This document shows, in pieces, positions 35,863-47,494 of a DNA stretch of 64,000 bases. How positions within the stretch are numbered: position 1 is the stretch's first letter; every line of letters starts with the position of its first letter. Source of the stretch: Camillea tinctor (Eukaryota; Ascomycota; Sordariomycetes; Xylariales; Xylariaceae); NCBI GenBank assembly GCA_022578605.1, contig MU394073.1, forward strand, positions 248,001 to 312,000, read 5' to 3'. The translations under genes were made by a program, and so were the position numbers. The notes beneath the pieces are model-generated. The model saw only the letters and a list, made by a program, of their open reading frames with translations, searched no databases and was not told the DNA's origin.

Positions 35863-37443
35863 TCAACTGGTGGCATTGGCCCACTCGGCTGTGATCTCCT
35901 CTCGAACACACCGGCACCATTGCCAGATCGCCGCCTCGAAGTCTTTCCAAACTTCGGGGCTGGTGTTGTAGACAACGCCCATCACATCGACCTTGAGCAT
36001 CACCTCCCACCGTAGCTCAGCTGCCTTGATCCAAAAGCGGAGGTTGTCGGCACAGCGATACGGTTTTTGCGTATTCGTGTGATACGTCCCAATCGCACCA
36101 AAGCGCCTTCGTGATTTCTTTACTGCAGCATTATGTAGCTTGACCAATCTGAAGCCATTCTGCATGCTCTCCAAAAATGGCGTTGGTAGTTCGGAGGTTT
36201 CATCGATGGGCGTGTAAGCGGGCAACGGATCCGCCTCGGTATCGATGGATGAGAGAAACGCGAGCTCTCTCTCGATCTCCTTGCCGGTCCAGTCACCCTT
36301 AACCCAGGTCCAGCTCTCTCTTTCCAAGCGCTCTGCCTGCTCGATCTCCTCCTCTTTTTTGAGCATCTCTCGAATGCCTTGAATCCAAGAAGTCATCGTC
36401 GTCTGCTCTTCATCGCGAGGGCCACCAGCGAAATTCCTAGTTGCCATGTGCTTCAGCACTTCCATGACAGAAAGCAACTCTGATCGGATCTCTTTCTCAG
36501 ACTTAATGGAATCCAAACGATCCGGATGCTCATGTGCTGTGTAGTACATCTTGGCAGCACGAATGGCTAGTGTCATGACATCAAGTATCTGCATACCCTT
36601 GGCTTCGTCTACTGTCTCTCCGGGTTTGGGAGTCGGAGTTTGAGGCCGGGGCATAGGGACAGTGGCTGACGAACTCGGTCGCAAGGGTGCCTCATTGTTC
36701 AAAACCCGCGTCGCAGAATCGAGGGCCTGTGTCAAGTCCGACTTCAGCTCCTCAATCGTGGGTGGTTTCGGGATCGGCTTCTCTCGGTGCATGTATGTGC
36801 TCGTGGTCGGTGGCAGAATGTCCGGATCGGGTTCATCCCACTCATCCGAATCGAAACCGCCATCCTCGTCGGTTGGGGAATCAACCATAGATCCAAAGCC
36901 CTGAGCAGCCAAGTCCGGGCTGCTACCTAGCGAAGCGTAGGAAGAGTCAACCTCGGTGCAGCCAGGCTTTTGGCTGTTGAGGGACGAGGTGGCTACGGAA
37001 GACAAGTCTAATGTGGCTCTCGGGTGTCGTTTTCTAGCCAACTGACCCCCCTTTCCGTCCAAGAGACCGGTTCTCGCAAAGTAGTACTGAAGATGCGATA
37101 TACTTCCCAAACTCAAAACACTATCCCTATGCTTTGCGCTGGCAGCAAAATCCGTTCCCTGAGGCCGGGAGAAACCACGTCTCTTGGGGCGATCGAGACT
37201 CATAGTGGAAATGCGATTAGAGGCACGGCTTGACTGGTAGCTTGAGGAGGACTTCCGAGAGTATACATCGCTGGCGACAGAGTCACGGTAAGACCCGTCG
37301 GTGCTGGAGGCGCGCGAGGCGGACGAAGCCATGGACAAGTTCCGAGACATGTCTGACTTGGGACCCACGGCGGGGACGGGTTTGGTCTCGGGCGATGGTG
37401 AATCGCGGCGCAACTTTGGAGGTTCATCTTGACCCGTCGCCAT
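35863..37443 (-). CDS. Uncharacterised Ser-rich fungal protein (526 aa)
   Basis: Single open frame, ATG at 37443 (MATGQDEPPKLRRDSPSPET). No domain recognised. The N-terminal 130 residues are Ser/Arg-rich and probably disordered with many potential phosphosites (RNLSMASSASRASSTDGSYR); an acidic patch (DEDGGFDSDEWDEPDPD) sits near residues 185-205. The C-terminal half, from IEELKSDLTQALDSATRVLN to the end, looks like a folded helical domain, with ILDVMTLAIRAAKMYYTAHE and SRRRFGAIGTYHTNTQKPYR, and closing segment FEAAIWQWCRCVREEITAEW. The folded part looks under selection and is probably conserved in filamentous ascomycetes. No signal peptide or membrane segment is seen. It is tandem with RPT4, with 913 bp between. 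Confidence 0.8.
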   Translation of the reverse strand: MATGQDEPPKLRRDSPSPETKPVPAVGPKSDMSRNLSMASSASRASSTDGSYRDSVASDVYSRKSSSSYQSSRASNRISTMSLDRPKRRGFSRPQGTDFAASAKHRDSVLSLGSISHLQYYFARTGLLDGKGGQLARKRHPRATLDLSSVATSSLNSQKPGCTEVDSSYASLGSSPDLAAQGFGSMVDSPTDEDGGFDSDEWDEPDPDILPPTTSTYMHREKPIPKPPTIEELKSDLTQALDSATRVLNNEAPLRPSSSATVPMPRPQTPTPKPGETVDEAKGMQILDVMTLAIRAAKMYYTAHEHPDRLDSIKSEKEIRSELLSVMEVLKHMATRNFAGGPRDEEQTTMTSWIQGIREMLKKEEEIEQAERLERESWTWVKGDWTGKEIERELAFLSSIDTEADPLPAYTPIDETSELPTPFLESMQNGFRLVKLHNAAVKKSRRRFGAIGTYHTNTQKPYRCADNLRFWIKAAELRWEVMLKVDVMGVVYNTSPEVWKDFEAAIWQWCRCVREEITAEWANATS

Positions 37444-37956
37444 TATGAATTCTTTCCTATATACGATGGGAAGTTGAGGAAAGCTATGGCTCGATCTGAG
37501 CTGGTTGATTCTTGGCTGAGGCGCAAGCTGGTGTGGGTTATACCGAAGAAGCAGGAGAGGGCTGTGCGACTGGAGGAAACTAGATTACAAGGTCTGGCAG
37601 AGGCAACCCGACGGCTTTCCAATGTAAGCTTCAAAAGGGAGGGGAAAAAGGGTTGAGAAGAGAAAAAAAAGAATTAAAACGAGTGACTTTGAAGTTTGGA
37701 AGAGAAAAGAAGCGTATCATGCAAGGTGTACAAAATGTGCGAGAGGACTGTCCAATATGGGATTTCGGCGAATATCAGGGGACCGTTGCCCCTTTGAGAT
37801 TTTGGGGGGAGGGAGAGAGAGAGGGGGGTTTGAGGCTTGGTGGGAATTCAGATGAACAAGGGTAGTGATTTATTAGCTATCTTACTTTTACTTTATTCGC
37901 GTCAGTCGGTTGTCGGGGCACGGGTGGAGTCGGGGTACACAGCAGGGCGGGGACGC

Positions 37957-37998
37957 GTGAATTGTGAATTGTGAACTGTAAACTGTGAACTGTGAACT
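37957..37998. repeat. Six tandem copies of the heptamer GTGAAYT
   Basis: GTGAATT, GTGAATT, GTGAACT, GTAAACT, GTGAACT, GTGAACT head to tail, 514 bp upstream of the 526-aa gene. It is likely length-polymorphic between strains. Confidence 0.9.
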
Positions 37999-38458
37999 CA
38001 ATGTTTGAGTCGAAACGGCTAAGGTGTGACTTCAATAATTACATATGCAATATCACGCATGCGCCAGCCAATCCGAATAAGTATGTAATTTTGAAAGAAC
38101 AACAAACAATAAAATACCTAGTAGACAGGTTTACGGCCACAACACGCAACCAACACGCAACATTGGAAAGAGAAATATAATAATAATAATAATAGAGGAA
38201 AAAGTTAATCGATTACAGTCTAGTTGACAGTTTGGAAAGATCCTGTAGGATCGGCAGAGAAAACATAAACTTGGGTATATTTATATAAATAAATTCTCCT
38301 CAAGGTGAGTCTGCCCGGACAACAAGATTTGACCACATCCCCCCTTCCTGCTCCTTCTCCTCAACCCCTAGTCTCACGTGTACTTATGTAATACATAGCG
38401 TAAGAAAACAACTCAACAGACCTGCACTGCACGTCACCTCCTGCCAAGCAATATTCAT

Positions 38459-38495
38459 TTATATATATATCTATATATCTATATATATATAGATA
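38459..38495. repeat. AT-rich TATA/TATC palindrome
   Basis: A run of TATATA broken by ATCTATATATCTATATATATATAG. It is nearly self-complementary and prone to cruciform formation. Confidence 0.7.
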
Positions 38496-41400
38496 TTCGT
38501 TGATGTTGTTACAAGACAGAAGGATAGACCATGGATAATTGGGTATTGTGCTGCAAAGAAAAATACGGAGTATAGACTAGAAGGGTAAATGGGATCAACT
38601 AATAAGTGTGTGATAGGTAGTGTACCTAGTATTTGAACCTATTATAGATAAGTAGACTGGTAGGTATGGACTGGTCATTCGACATTTCGTGTTTATACGA
38701 TGACTTGCCAGTTGAAATCAGCCAATGCAGTTGAAGGCTGTAAGACAGTGACGGTGATACAGTGACGAGCTCTGGGTAAGTTGATAAGGAAAGGTACCCT
38801 TGGCCTAGCAAATAGGCAGCTTATTAACCTGGTAATTTAAATTACAACGTGGCGAGCTACCTTGTCTACGTACATGTAGGTAGCATAGTGTAGTACTGTT
38901 CCCGTCAGTGCGTCTCTATAGTATGTACAATAAGAACTAACCAAGGTATGGTACCTATCTCGAGAACCTCGGGAGAAGAAACCCGCACGTGCGGGAATGC
39001 AAGTGATACCGACTACTACTACGTACATATGCACGATGTCGTATTAGTCCAAGGTTAACTTTCTGAACGGCTCCTACCTACGCCCAGCACACTCTGGGGA
39101 CCTAGTATATTCTAGTAAAGTTAGGACAGTGTACACTACCTAGGTACATAGTAGTAGATATCTACATGCCTACTACCCTACTACATACTTCTAAGTCTGT
39201 ACTTGCTGCTCCACTATATAGGTACTGCACTTACTCTACCAGGTGCGTACCTTTGTATGAGCTACTAGTTTAGTATTAGTGCTGGTTACAGTGGTAGATT
39301 TAGAATCCTGTGTGCTGTTTTACGCGCATTCTACTTTATACAGAACGAAGAAGGAACCCAAATCCGCAAAGTTGTGGGTATGGTAATCTAACACAGCATG
39401 GTATTCTCGCCATAAAACCTCATCCTGTTGAGATGTTTTGTCAGGCCAAATAGCACTACTATCTACTTACTCGCTCCATTGTACACTAGCATTGGGTGGG
39501 AAGAGAACATATGTTGGCAGCTTGGCAATATTGACGGAATTGCCGTTAATCATTGACCACCCTTACAAAAAGGACGTCGACCAACAGACAACCCTACACA
39601 GGCAGCTTGGTCATGCTTCATTTCGGATAACTAAACGCACCCACTACTATACTATGCACGTATTAGTGTATATACGAGTACGACATGCAATTATATCAAA
39701 ACACCTAATCGGTACCTACAAGAATAGATATTTCCTCCATAAGGCATCTCCGAGTATAACAAGTCGACCACGCTAATAGTCACACTGACCTACTTGCATA
39801 TTCACATTAAGCCCTACTTTTTCTTTGCATCATTCCTAGCCTTAACTTGGTGGTCTTGTCCCCGCAGATCGAGAATGACAGGTTGACAAGACAGGATCTA
39901 CCGGCCGGTAAAGGGGCCAACGGTACGGGTTTGGTGGACCGTCTGTCCGTTCACTTGGGGTCTTCTTCAGTCATTAAATTTGTCGATATTTCGACGTCTC
40001 ATTGGCCGTTACCCATGTCGGGTAGTATGGCTGGGCATCCCGTTGGCTGTCCACTGTTCACAGCAACGACGCTAGGTGAGGGCTATTTTAGATCGTTCTT
40101 GATTCTGAGACATGATAGGAACCTTGATGATAGACACTAGAAGTAGTCTAGAAAAAGGCTACAATGCAGGCTGGCAGGGTAGCAGGGTAGGTTTAATAAA
40201 TAAATAAAAAATCGGGTGTAAGTCCAGAGACGAGTAGAGGGGAGGGGGTGTTTTGATTCAAGGCGCACTCCCCTAGCAGCTCTACACTACGTAGGTAGGT
40301 TGGCAGGTAAGCAAGCTGTAAATGAGTAACCCGTTAAGGATGCTGAAGAAGTAAGAGTAGAGTACCTACTCATAGTACTAAGTAGTGCAGCTTCCTACGG
40401 ATACACTAACAAGGTAGGTTAGGCTGTGAGGAAAGGTTTCATTGGTGCCGGTAGTTCTTGGTTGATTAATCAAATGGAACCATCTGATCCTAGGCAATCT
40501 CCTTCTCTCTCAAGTTTCGCTCTCCCTTTGGGAAGCGCTTTCTTTTCTGGTCGATCGATCGAAACATAGCCTAAAGGAAGGTTATAATTTAAGTTGTACA
40601 TACCTAACCTGTTAACTTATATAAGGTACATAACGTAGTAGGTTAGCCTAGTTAAGATTACGTATGTAGGTATGTGTAGCGTACGTAGTAAGAGTCCTTT
40701 ACTAGGTACGTAGCTACCTACTACCTACCTAACCCCAGGCTTGCTTGAAGCATTATTAGGTATTGATTCTATTGGCTTATCACTTTTCCTTTCCTTTCCT
40801 TTTTCTGTTTTTCTCTTTTCTTTAATCCCTCCCTCTACACGGTTTTCCTGAGATTTCAACATAAGGCTCATGCATAGTCGTATGTATCCAATGTGCATAC
40901 CTATCTTGCATTAGCCATGTACCTACATAATATCAATTAACATTATACATCATCTTATACCCACCTTTATTTATCACTAGTATTCATGAACCTAACTTCT
41001 TTTTATCAACTTACATTTCAATAATCGTCTCTATAGAAGACTTGTAAGCCATCTGTACTTGTAAGTCCCAACCCATTAACACCAACCTTAGCGTGTGTAG
41101 TACGACCAAAAAAAGAAGAAGGCTATCAAAAACGGCAACCTTCTTAATTTTGTTTGGAAGTTGCAACGTTAAGACTGGTTGTAAAGCAAGGAGAGAGAAG
41201 AAAACGAAGGGGAAAAAAAAAAGACCCCCCTCCTACTCCGTACTCCTTCCTCTTCTATCTCTTTCCCTCCCCCCCCCCCCAAAACCTTACCTGTGCCCAG
41301 CCCGAGACAGGCCGTCACATCAGGAGTCAATTCTTCGCCTTCAGGCACCTGTGCGACCGCAGACTACTGCAAGTTACAGGCCAATTGCAACAAAACTCCA

Positions 41401-41650
41401 GAAAACCACTGTCCAACCACCTGCTGCCAACCAAACTTCCCAGGATTAGAAGAGAGAAAAAAAGACAAAAGAGAAAAAGAAAAGAAAAACCCCCACCATT
41501 CACCACGGGCCAACGTATAAGCTTGTTCCTCATAGATAGAGGGAAGCAAGAAAGAAAAAAAAGGAGACCCTTAAAAGAAAAAAAGAGAGAGAGGAATTGA
41601 TAAATAATAATAAAAAGTTGGCAGATGACAAGGGAATTAATAACCTTTTT

Positions 41651-41695
41651 CTCTATATCTCTATCTCTATCTCTATCTCTATTCCTATCTCTCCA
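41651..41695. repeat. CTATCT-type microsatellite in KAR9 leader
   Basis: Imperfect tandem CTCTAT/CTATCT units that end about 118 bases before the KAR9 ATG, probably within the 5' UTR. Confidence 0.8.
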
Positions 41696-41812
41696 TCATC
41701 TTTCCTCTCCCTTCCTCTCGGTTGCTGGTGCTGCACGGTAACTTCATCCGCCGTCTTATCATTTTCCTCATTCAGAAACAGCATACGACATACAGAAACA
41801 AAATAGGTGTAA

Positions 41813-44800
41813 ATGACAGGACCGTCTGTGCAAGTAGTCGGCCCTGGTGAATCCGCGCCCGATGCTCCAACAGCAGGTCAAGACGTACTACAACAAATCC
41901 ATCATTCTTCGGCCTCGACCTCCGCTTTTTCAGAGCCACAGCCAGGATTGACAGCTCATCATCAATATGCCGACCCGCCGCAGTTGCAGACCCAGACCGT
42001 CCTGACCGTTCCCGATGTCCCGACTGACCTTTCACGTTCACCACGTTCGTGTGCTGCTGCAGGTGGCTCACCCCATTCCCAAGCTCATCATTCCCCAGCC
42101 TATAACCATAGCCATACCTATAGCCATACCTATAGCGACACCGACACCGACACCAACAGTGTCGCGTCAAACAACAAAGCCATTTCCCCAATCAGAATCC
42201 CAATTCCAGGCCCAGCTCCAGTCCCAGTCCCGCCTCCAGTCCCAGTCCCAGTCCCACACCCACTCTCCAAATCATCCACTCACCAGCCGCGCAAACCATC
42301 TCCCGGCCTGGCGGCGCGTCTGAAGGCACTTGGTTTTGGTTCGGCCAGACAATCCTCATCGCCATCAACCCCATCCCAGGTTGAACGCGTTGGAAGGTTA
42401 CCCGAAGACCAGCTAAGACTGATCGATCAGAACCATCAGAACAACTCGACATCTCTCGTCGTCCAACGCCGCGGTCGCCCTTGGAAGGGTGCTGGCACTC
42501 CCCTCCAGCTATTGCGATCCAAGTCCAGTCGCGAATCTTTTCGTGAATCGTTTCGAAAAAAGGCCCCTTCCAACGCCGCTGTCACCACTACTACCGCCGC
42601 TGCTACCACCACTACCGCTACCACCACCACCATCATCCCCTCCATTACTACCGAAGATATTGACTACGACAACAACAACAATAACTACTACTACTACTAC
42701 TACGACGACGAAAACGACACCTACTACTACCACGATACTAATAGCAATACCGACAACAACGACGACGATTATCTCTATTACCACAACCAAACTCCATCAC
42801 CCAAACCCGACCATCTGCTCAGTACCCTACCAGAAATAACAGAGGTCACAGCCCCGGATCCAGTCCCGTCTTCGGACATGGACACCAACAAATACCAGTT
42901 GCCTGATCACACCAACGGAAATGGCACCAAGGCAACCCCAGACATGCGGCGCGAACATCTCGAGCGGGACTCGCGACCGCCTAGACCAGAACCTGAACCT
43001 GAACCTGAAGAAGACACACCGCCGCCTCCTTTACCTAAAGACACCCCGCCTGGTGGCAACACCCCGGTAGAGTTCAACAACAGCGACCTACCCTCCTACT
43101 TCAACCCCTTGGGCCTCCAGCGAGCCGGTTCCATCTACACGATCTCCCGTGCCTCGTTTGCCAACCAGTTAGCCCAGCTGACCGCCCTGACCCTCCCCGA
43201 TGCTGAACTTCTGTCTAGCAAGGTTGACGCCATCCCTACTGCGCAAGCCGCTGTCCGAGCCCTGCTAGGTGCCGCCGACCAAATACGGAGCTGGATCTCG
43301 AAGGCGTCCGAGGTGATTGGAGGGTTGGATAGTGATGACGATGTCGAATGGGCCGCCGCCGGTGGCAGGGAGGGGTACGAAGAAGTGGAAAATGCCATTA
43401 TCAGGTTCGAGGAACTCATCAACGTGTACGTGACGGCGATAGAGAAGCTGCAGGGCCGCCAGGACATAGCCCAAGTATCAAACGAGGATCTAGAAAAGGC
43501 CGTTGCCCAGATGGAGGCCATTATGGACGAATGGACCAGCATGCGCAGGACCTTGAACAACACCAAGAGCCAGATCGAGACGGCCATGGAGTGGGAAGAG
43601 CTGTGGAACATGGTTTTAGGCGATATTCAGAACGAAATGGACGATTTGAGCAGGTTAATTTTCGAGATGGAGGAGCGACGTCACAAATCCATCATGGCGG
43701 TATCAAATGGCGATAGTGTCGATATCGGCGACCTGGAGACCATTGTGGAGGAGACCCCACCGACTGTCGCCCGCAACAATCGCTATAGTGTTCCTACTTA
43801 TCCCCTCAGCCCCGATTCCCCGGGGACCCCAAGCCTGAATCAAGATGACTCGAGTCTGCTGGCCTTGTTCGCACGGATGCAGCCGTTAAGAGCATCTCTA
43901 GACTTCTTGCCCATGCGGCTTTCTGTTTTTGAGACGAGGGCCTCGGCAGCCTTCCCTACAGCCTGTGAGGAGCTCGAAATGAGGAGGACCGGTCTTGAAA
44001 ACAGCTACAAAAAGCTGGAGGCGGACGCCGACTCCCTAAGGAAAGAGCTCGGCGAGGACAAGTGGGTTCTCGTGTTCCGCGGTGCCGGCAGACAAGCCCA
44101 GAAGATGATCGAGTCCGTAGATCGCAGCATGGCAAAACTCCGCGAAGGTGTAGATCAGGGCCTCCACCTCTCCAACCCTGCCGTCATGACCAAGAAGATC
44201 GAGAGCTATGAGGCGAAGAAGATGCACTACGGCCCAGCCATTGAGCGTGTGCTTTCTATAATCGACAAGGGTGTCAAAGACAGGCTCACTGTTAATGGCG
44301 AAATCCTGCGACTTCATACGGAGATGCAGTCAAGGTGGGAGGGGATGAGGCAGCAGATGAAAGAGGTAGACATGGTCTTAGAGGAGCTTCAGACAGAAAG
44401 GAGAGGCCAACAGCTCAGAGACTCAATATCTAGTATGCTTTCGAATGACCGATCTACGGTTGCTAGCGGTCACGAGACGCCGGGCAGCTCGCCGCCTTCG
44501 TCTGTGGTCATGGCTAATCTTGGCCTTGAACCAGTAACTCCATCGTCGCAGAGCAAAAGCCGCTCAGCTAGCATCGGGAGCCACTTACCTCAGCCTCCTT
44601 CAGCCCGAAGAAGCAGCTCAAGTCTGGCGCCCCCTGGACGACGACCTCTAGGATCTAGACTTTCCATGCTATCTAATTCTTCTAATTTCTCTACGCCCCC
44701 ACGAAGTGGCTCTACCACCCCGCTTGGGACACGTCTCCCAAGATCTTCGTCCAAATTAGTAGACAAGCGCCCGCGCTGGAACACTTCTACGAACACGAAC

Positions 44801-45304
44801 GACTCGGATGTAGGACACAATTTCAAACCTCTTACCCTCACCACCCCTAGCCCATATGCTAAATCAAGTCCCGATTATCGGGATTCTAAGTTACCGATGC
44901 GAAGCCCGATACCGAGAGGATACACCTCTTCGCCGGCCCCAGGAGATACGCCTTCCCGGAAGAGCAATTCTAGACTCTCTTTCCGCGACTCAATCCGTGA
45001 GCGATTGGGTACCGCTTCTCCTGGCCCATACTCCCCACAGATGCTCGCAAGATCGAGAGCTCGGCCCCAGTCACAGGCATCCACAGTGGATAATCGGAGG
45101 ATATCACTCCAGCCACCCAAATTACATAACGAACCCACGGATATCCCGCCAAGGTCTATGAGTTCCATGGCAACATCTAGACGTACCAGTTTCCTGCCAC
45201 AACCCAAGTCGAACCTTACAGGTCGTTATAGTCCACATCCTTCAGGCAACCGAAAGGCGAACGAAACTAAGCCCGGTAGTTCCAAACCTCGTTGGCACTA
45301 TTAA
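41813..45304 (+). CDS. KAR9: KAR9-family spindle-positioning protein
   Basis: Microtubule plus-end adaptor that links EB1/Bim1 on astral microtubules to actin transport and orients spindles and nuclei. Intronless, 1163 aa. The first 425 residues are low-complexity: repeated HTYSHTYSDTDTDTNS, a Pro/Val run (PVPVPPPVPVPVP), poly-Thr/Ala, an Asn/Tyr/Asp run (about residues 283-325) and a PEPEPEPEE stretch. The KAR9 domain follows at about residues 430-880: SKVDAIPTAQAAVRALLGAA, MEWEELWNMVLGDIQNEMDD and LSRLIFEMEERRHKS, largely coiled-coil. The Ser/Arg/Pro-rich tail carries SxIP-type EB1-binding motifs, SKLP at 1025-1028 and SPIP at 1031-1034, and ends KPRWHY. The family call rests on the central domain; the tail motifs support it. 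Confidence 0.88.
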   Translation: MTGPSVQVVGPGESAPDAPTAGQDVLQQIHHSSASTSAFSEPQPGLTAHHQYADPPQLQTQTVLTVPDVPTDLSRSPRSCAAAGGSPHSQAHHSPAYNHSHTYSHTYSDTDTDTNSVASNNKAISPIRIPIPGPAPVPVPPPVPVPVPHPLSKSSTHQPRKPSPGLAARLKALGFGSARQSSSPSTPSQVERVGRLPEDQLRLIDQNHQNNSTSLVVQRRGRPWKGAGTPLQLLRSKSSRESFRESFRKKAPSNAAVTTTTAAATTTTATTTTIIPSITTEDIDYDNNNNNYYYYYYDDENDTYYYHDTNSNTDNNDDDYLYYHNQTPSPKPDHLLSTLPEITEVTAPDPVPSSDMDTNKYQLPDHTNGNGTKATPDMRREHLERDSRPPRPEPEPEPEEDTPPPPLPKDTPPGGNTPVEFNNSDLPSYFNPLGLQRAGSIYTISRASFANQLAQLTALTLPDAELLSSKVDAIPTAQAAVRALLGAADQIRSWISKASEVIGGLDSDDDVEWAAAGGREGYEEVENAIIRFEELINVYVTAIEKLQGRQDIAQVSNEDLEKAVAQMEAIMDEWTSMRRTLNNTKSQIETAMEWEELWNMVLGDIQNEMDDLSRLIFEMEERRHKSIMAVSNGDSVDIGDLETIVEETPPTVARNNRYSVPTYPLSPDSPGTPSLNQDDSSLLALFARMQPLRASLDFLPMRLSVFETRASAAFPTACEELEMRRTGLENSYKKLEADADSLRKELGEDKWVLVFRGAGRQAQKMIESVDRSMAKLREGVDQGLHLSNPAVMTKKIESYEAKKMHYGPAIERVLSIIDKGVKDRLTVNGEILRLHTEMQSRWEGMRQQMKEVDMVLEELQTERRGQQLRDSISSMLSNDRSTVASGHETPGSSPPSSVVMANLGLEPVTPSSQSKSRSASIGSHLPQPPSARRSSSSLAPPGRRPLGSRLSMLSNSSNFSTPPRSGSTTPLGTRLPRSSSKLVDKRPRWNTSTNTNDSDVGHNFKPLTLTTPSPYAKSSPDYRDSKLPMRSPIPRGYTSSPAPGDTPSRKSNSRLSFRDSIRERLGTASPGPYSPQMLARSRARPQSQASTVDNRRISLQPPKLHNEPTDIPPRSMSSMATSRRTSFLPQPKSNLTGRYSPHPSGNRKANETKPGSSKPRWHY

Positions 45305-47494
45305 GTCCGGATCACCAATTCATAGGAGCAGAGTTCGTTTTTAATGTTAACACTTACCATCGAAGAAAGAACGCGTGTCTACTATACCAATCTCCTCCCC
45401 ATCACAGGCCCCGCCAGTCGGGCAATACACCTGTTACCCATCTATTCCAGTTCGATTCTTCTGTGATACCATAGCTCATGGCTCATCTGTTCAATACTAT
45501 CGGCGTCGTAGTCTATGAGGAGTTTTCGTCCTCTGCCACATTTTGTGATGGGGTTTCTGAATTATCTTCGAGCCTGCTACCAACTCAGTCGAACAGAACG
45601 GCCTTGTTTGCCCATTTTCCCTCCTCGTTTCTTCTTTTACCCATCTAACACCCAGGGGATGCTTTTTGTCCAATTAAAAAAAAAGCAATGATTTTTTCTC
45701 CTCTTTTTTTCTGATCTTCTATCATTACTGTCTGTTCGTAAATGTGTACACGCACCACACACAATGCCCTATCCAACTTCATTAATGTGCTCTCGAGTTG
45801 TGGTCAGAAAGACAACAATTCCGATGATGACCGGAACGAGCTAAGGAGCGACTAAGGAGGACAAGGAGGCAGGGTGAGGAAAGGGGGGCGGGGGGCGTAA
45901 GGAGGGGCGTGGTGGGGGGAGGAGGGGAGAGGAGGGGATAGAATAGAATAGGTAGGATAGAAAGGAATAGGACAGACACGTCTTAAAAGCAAGCACGGCG
46001 CTAAACTATTTTTCATAGTTGGTAAAGGGGTTTAGGTGTTTTAGGTGAAAGGGGGAGGAATGCCCCCTGAAGGAATCTATAGTTGTTGTCCACAGTGGAA
46101 TATTGATAAAAAAAAAGAAAATATATTTCAGCTAAGATAATTACCCTTGTTTTGATATATGTGAGCTGTAGATGAGTTCTGATTTACTCGCTACACAGCA
46201 CTTCCTCACGAATTTAAACTAATCGCCGGGCCTTTCATGGCTACTGCACTATCTAGCTGGGGTAGGTTGGTTATGGGCTACGCAGGTTGCGCATGTGGTA
46301 GTAGCAGAAACAGTGTTAAACCGCAAGGTAGGAAAACAAGTCTGTACATCAACTTTTTGGTTTTACTCCTACACTCCAATCTTCTTTTGTCTCTCACGCC
46401 TCTCTCATTTATGATTCTACTCTATAATGGGCTATAAACCTCTAAGAGAGTCAGCCACAAAACGGATAGGATAATAAGTTAGATAGTTTCGGGAAGGAAA
46501 AAGGGGGGAGGGGAAAGGAGGGTCACATCTTTACACCGTCTAACCTTGGACCACGGACGAATATGTTATCGACATTTTATATCGGACGTATGCTATATGT
46601 GAACCGAAGAGATAATGGAGAGAGAGGATCATAGGTTGACTTATATCTGTCATAGCTCGCCGTATTCTAACTTGCTATTAGCATCATATATGCCATTCGG
46701 ATTATCAAAGTTGACCAGTACATATATGATTTCAAAGTGTTTCTTCTTTTCTCTCTCTAAATCTTTCAAGGGGTATATAATGTAAAGTAAGTGTGCTAAG
46801 TAAAGAGTTTTGTTTTCTTTCTCTTCCTTTTTGTTTTGCCTAAACCGAAACACTGGAAGGTAACAAGCCAGAAATGCCAGAGGCCTAGAATGACGCATAC
46901 ACATCAAAGCATCTCCATATAATGGCACGCACTGACACCCAACTCCCCCCCCCCCTAAAACAATCCTATTAGATCAGTCATCTTCACGAACAAACAAGTG
47001 CCTTTGCCTCAATTCTCTGTTTTATTTTCTCTTTCTATGCATATCTTGTCGTATTGTAAGTGTATAATGCACATCTATACTGCCAGAAAGCAGCGAGGTG
47101 GCTGGCTCTAAACATCCGAGAGGAAGAAGAGGGGGTAGGTATAATGCGGTGACGTAGTTTATAGAGAAACAAAGAAGAACCCAACCAACCCTTGAAGCAG
47201 AGAGAAGAGAACCCAAATCCCACCCAATGGTTCGAACCCCCTTTCCAGAAAATACAAAGAATTCGTGCCTCGTTGCTGAAGCAAAATCAAAACAAAATCA
47301 TCGTCACTAGGCACCACCGCTACGCCATGCCACGCCGTACAATGCCAAATGCAAGAGAAGAGCAAACAAAGTTCGTAGGTGACACGGAGAGGAAAAAAGA
47401 CAGGAGTCCTGTCACCACTAGTTCATAACAAAGCCGTCGGACCGATCCATGTCATCCCGTGCCCTAGATAAAGCAACCACCAATATCATCAAAT
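45305..47494. other. Convergent 3' region between KAR9 and RecQ helicase
   Basis: About 2.2 kb without a gene. It contains the G-rich block at 45883-45938, G-runs near 46500 and a C9 tract near 46945. Short open frames only. Confidence 0.6.
45883..45938 (+). other. G-quadruplex-prone G-rich block
   Basis: At least five runs of four to six G separated by 1-8 nt on the plus strand, within 56 bp. It lies about 580 bp after the KAR9 stop and 1.6 kb from the stop of the convergent RecQ helicase gene. Confidence 0.7.

Larger units (their letters stand above)
37444..41812. other. 4.4 kb divergent intergenic region before KAR9
   Basis: No supportable gene. It includes the heptamer array, an ATA microsatellite near 38178, a (TA)n-rich palindrome at 38459-38495, TACGGAGTA at 38564 and 41234 (minus sense), an ACCTAGGT palindrome at 39138, many TACCTA/TAGGTA words (39.0-40.8 kb), a C10 tract near 41270, and a CTATCT-type hexamer repeat at 41651-41695 in the KAR9 leader. 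The open frames at 41093-41600 look like low-complexity 5' UTR. Confidence 0.55.

Noticed and set aside
41093..41600. Open frames of 118-148 codons before KAR9
   Set aside because: Lys/Pro low complexity from homopurine and homopyrimidine tracts; most likely KAR9 5' UTR.
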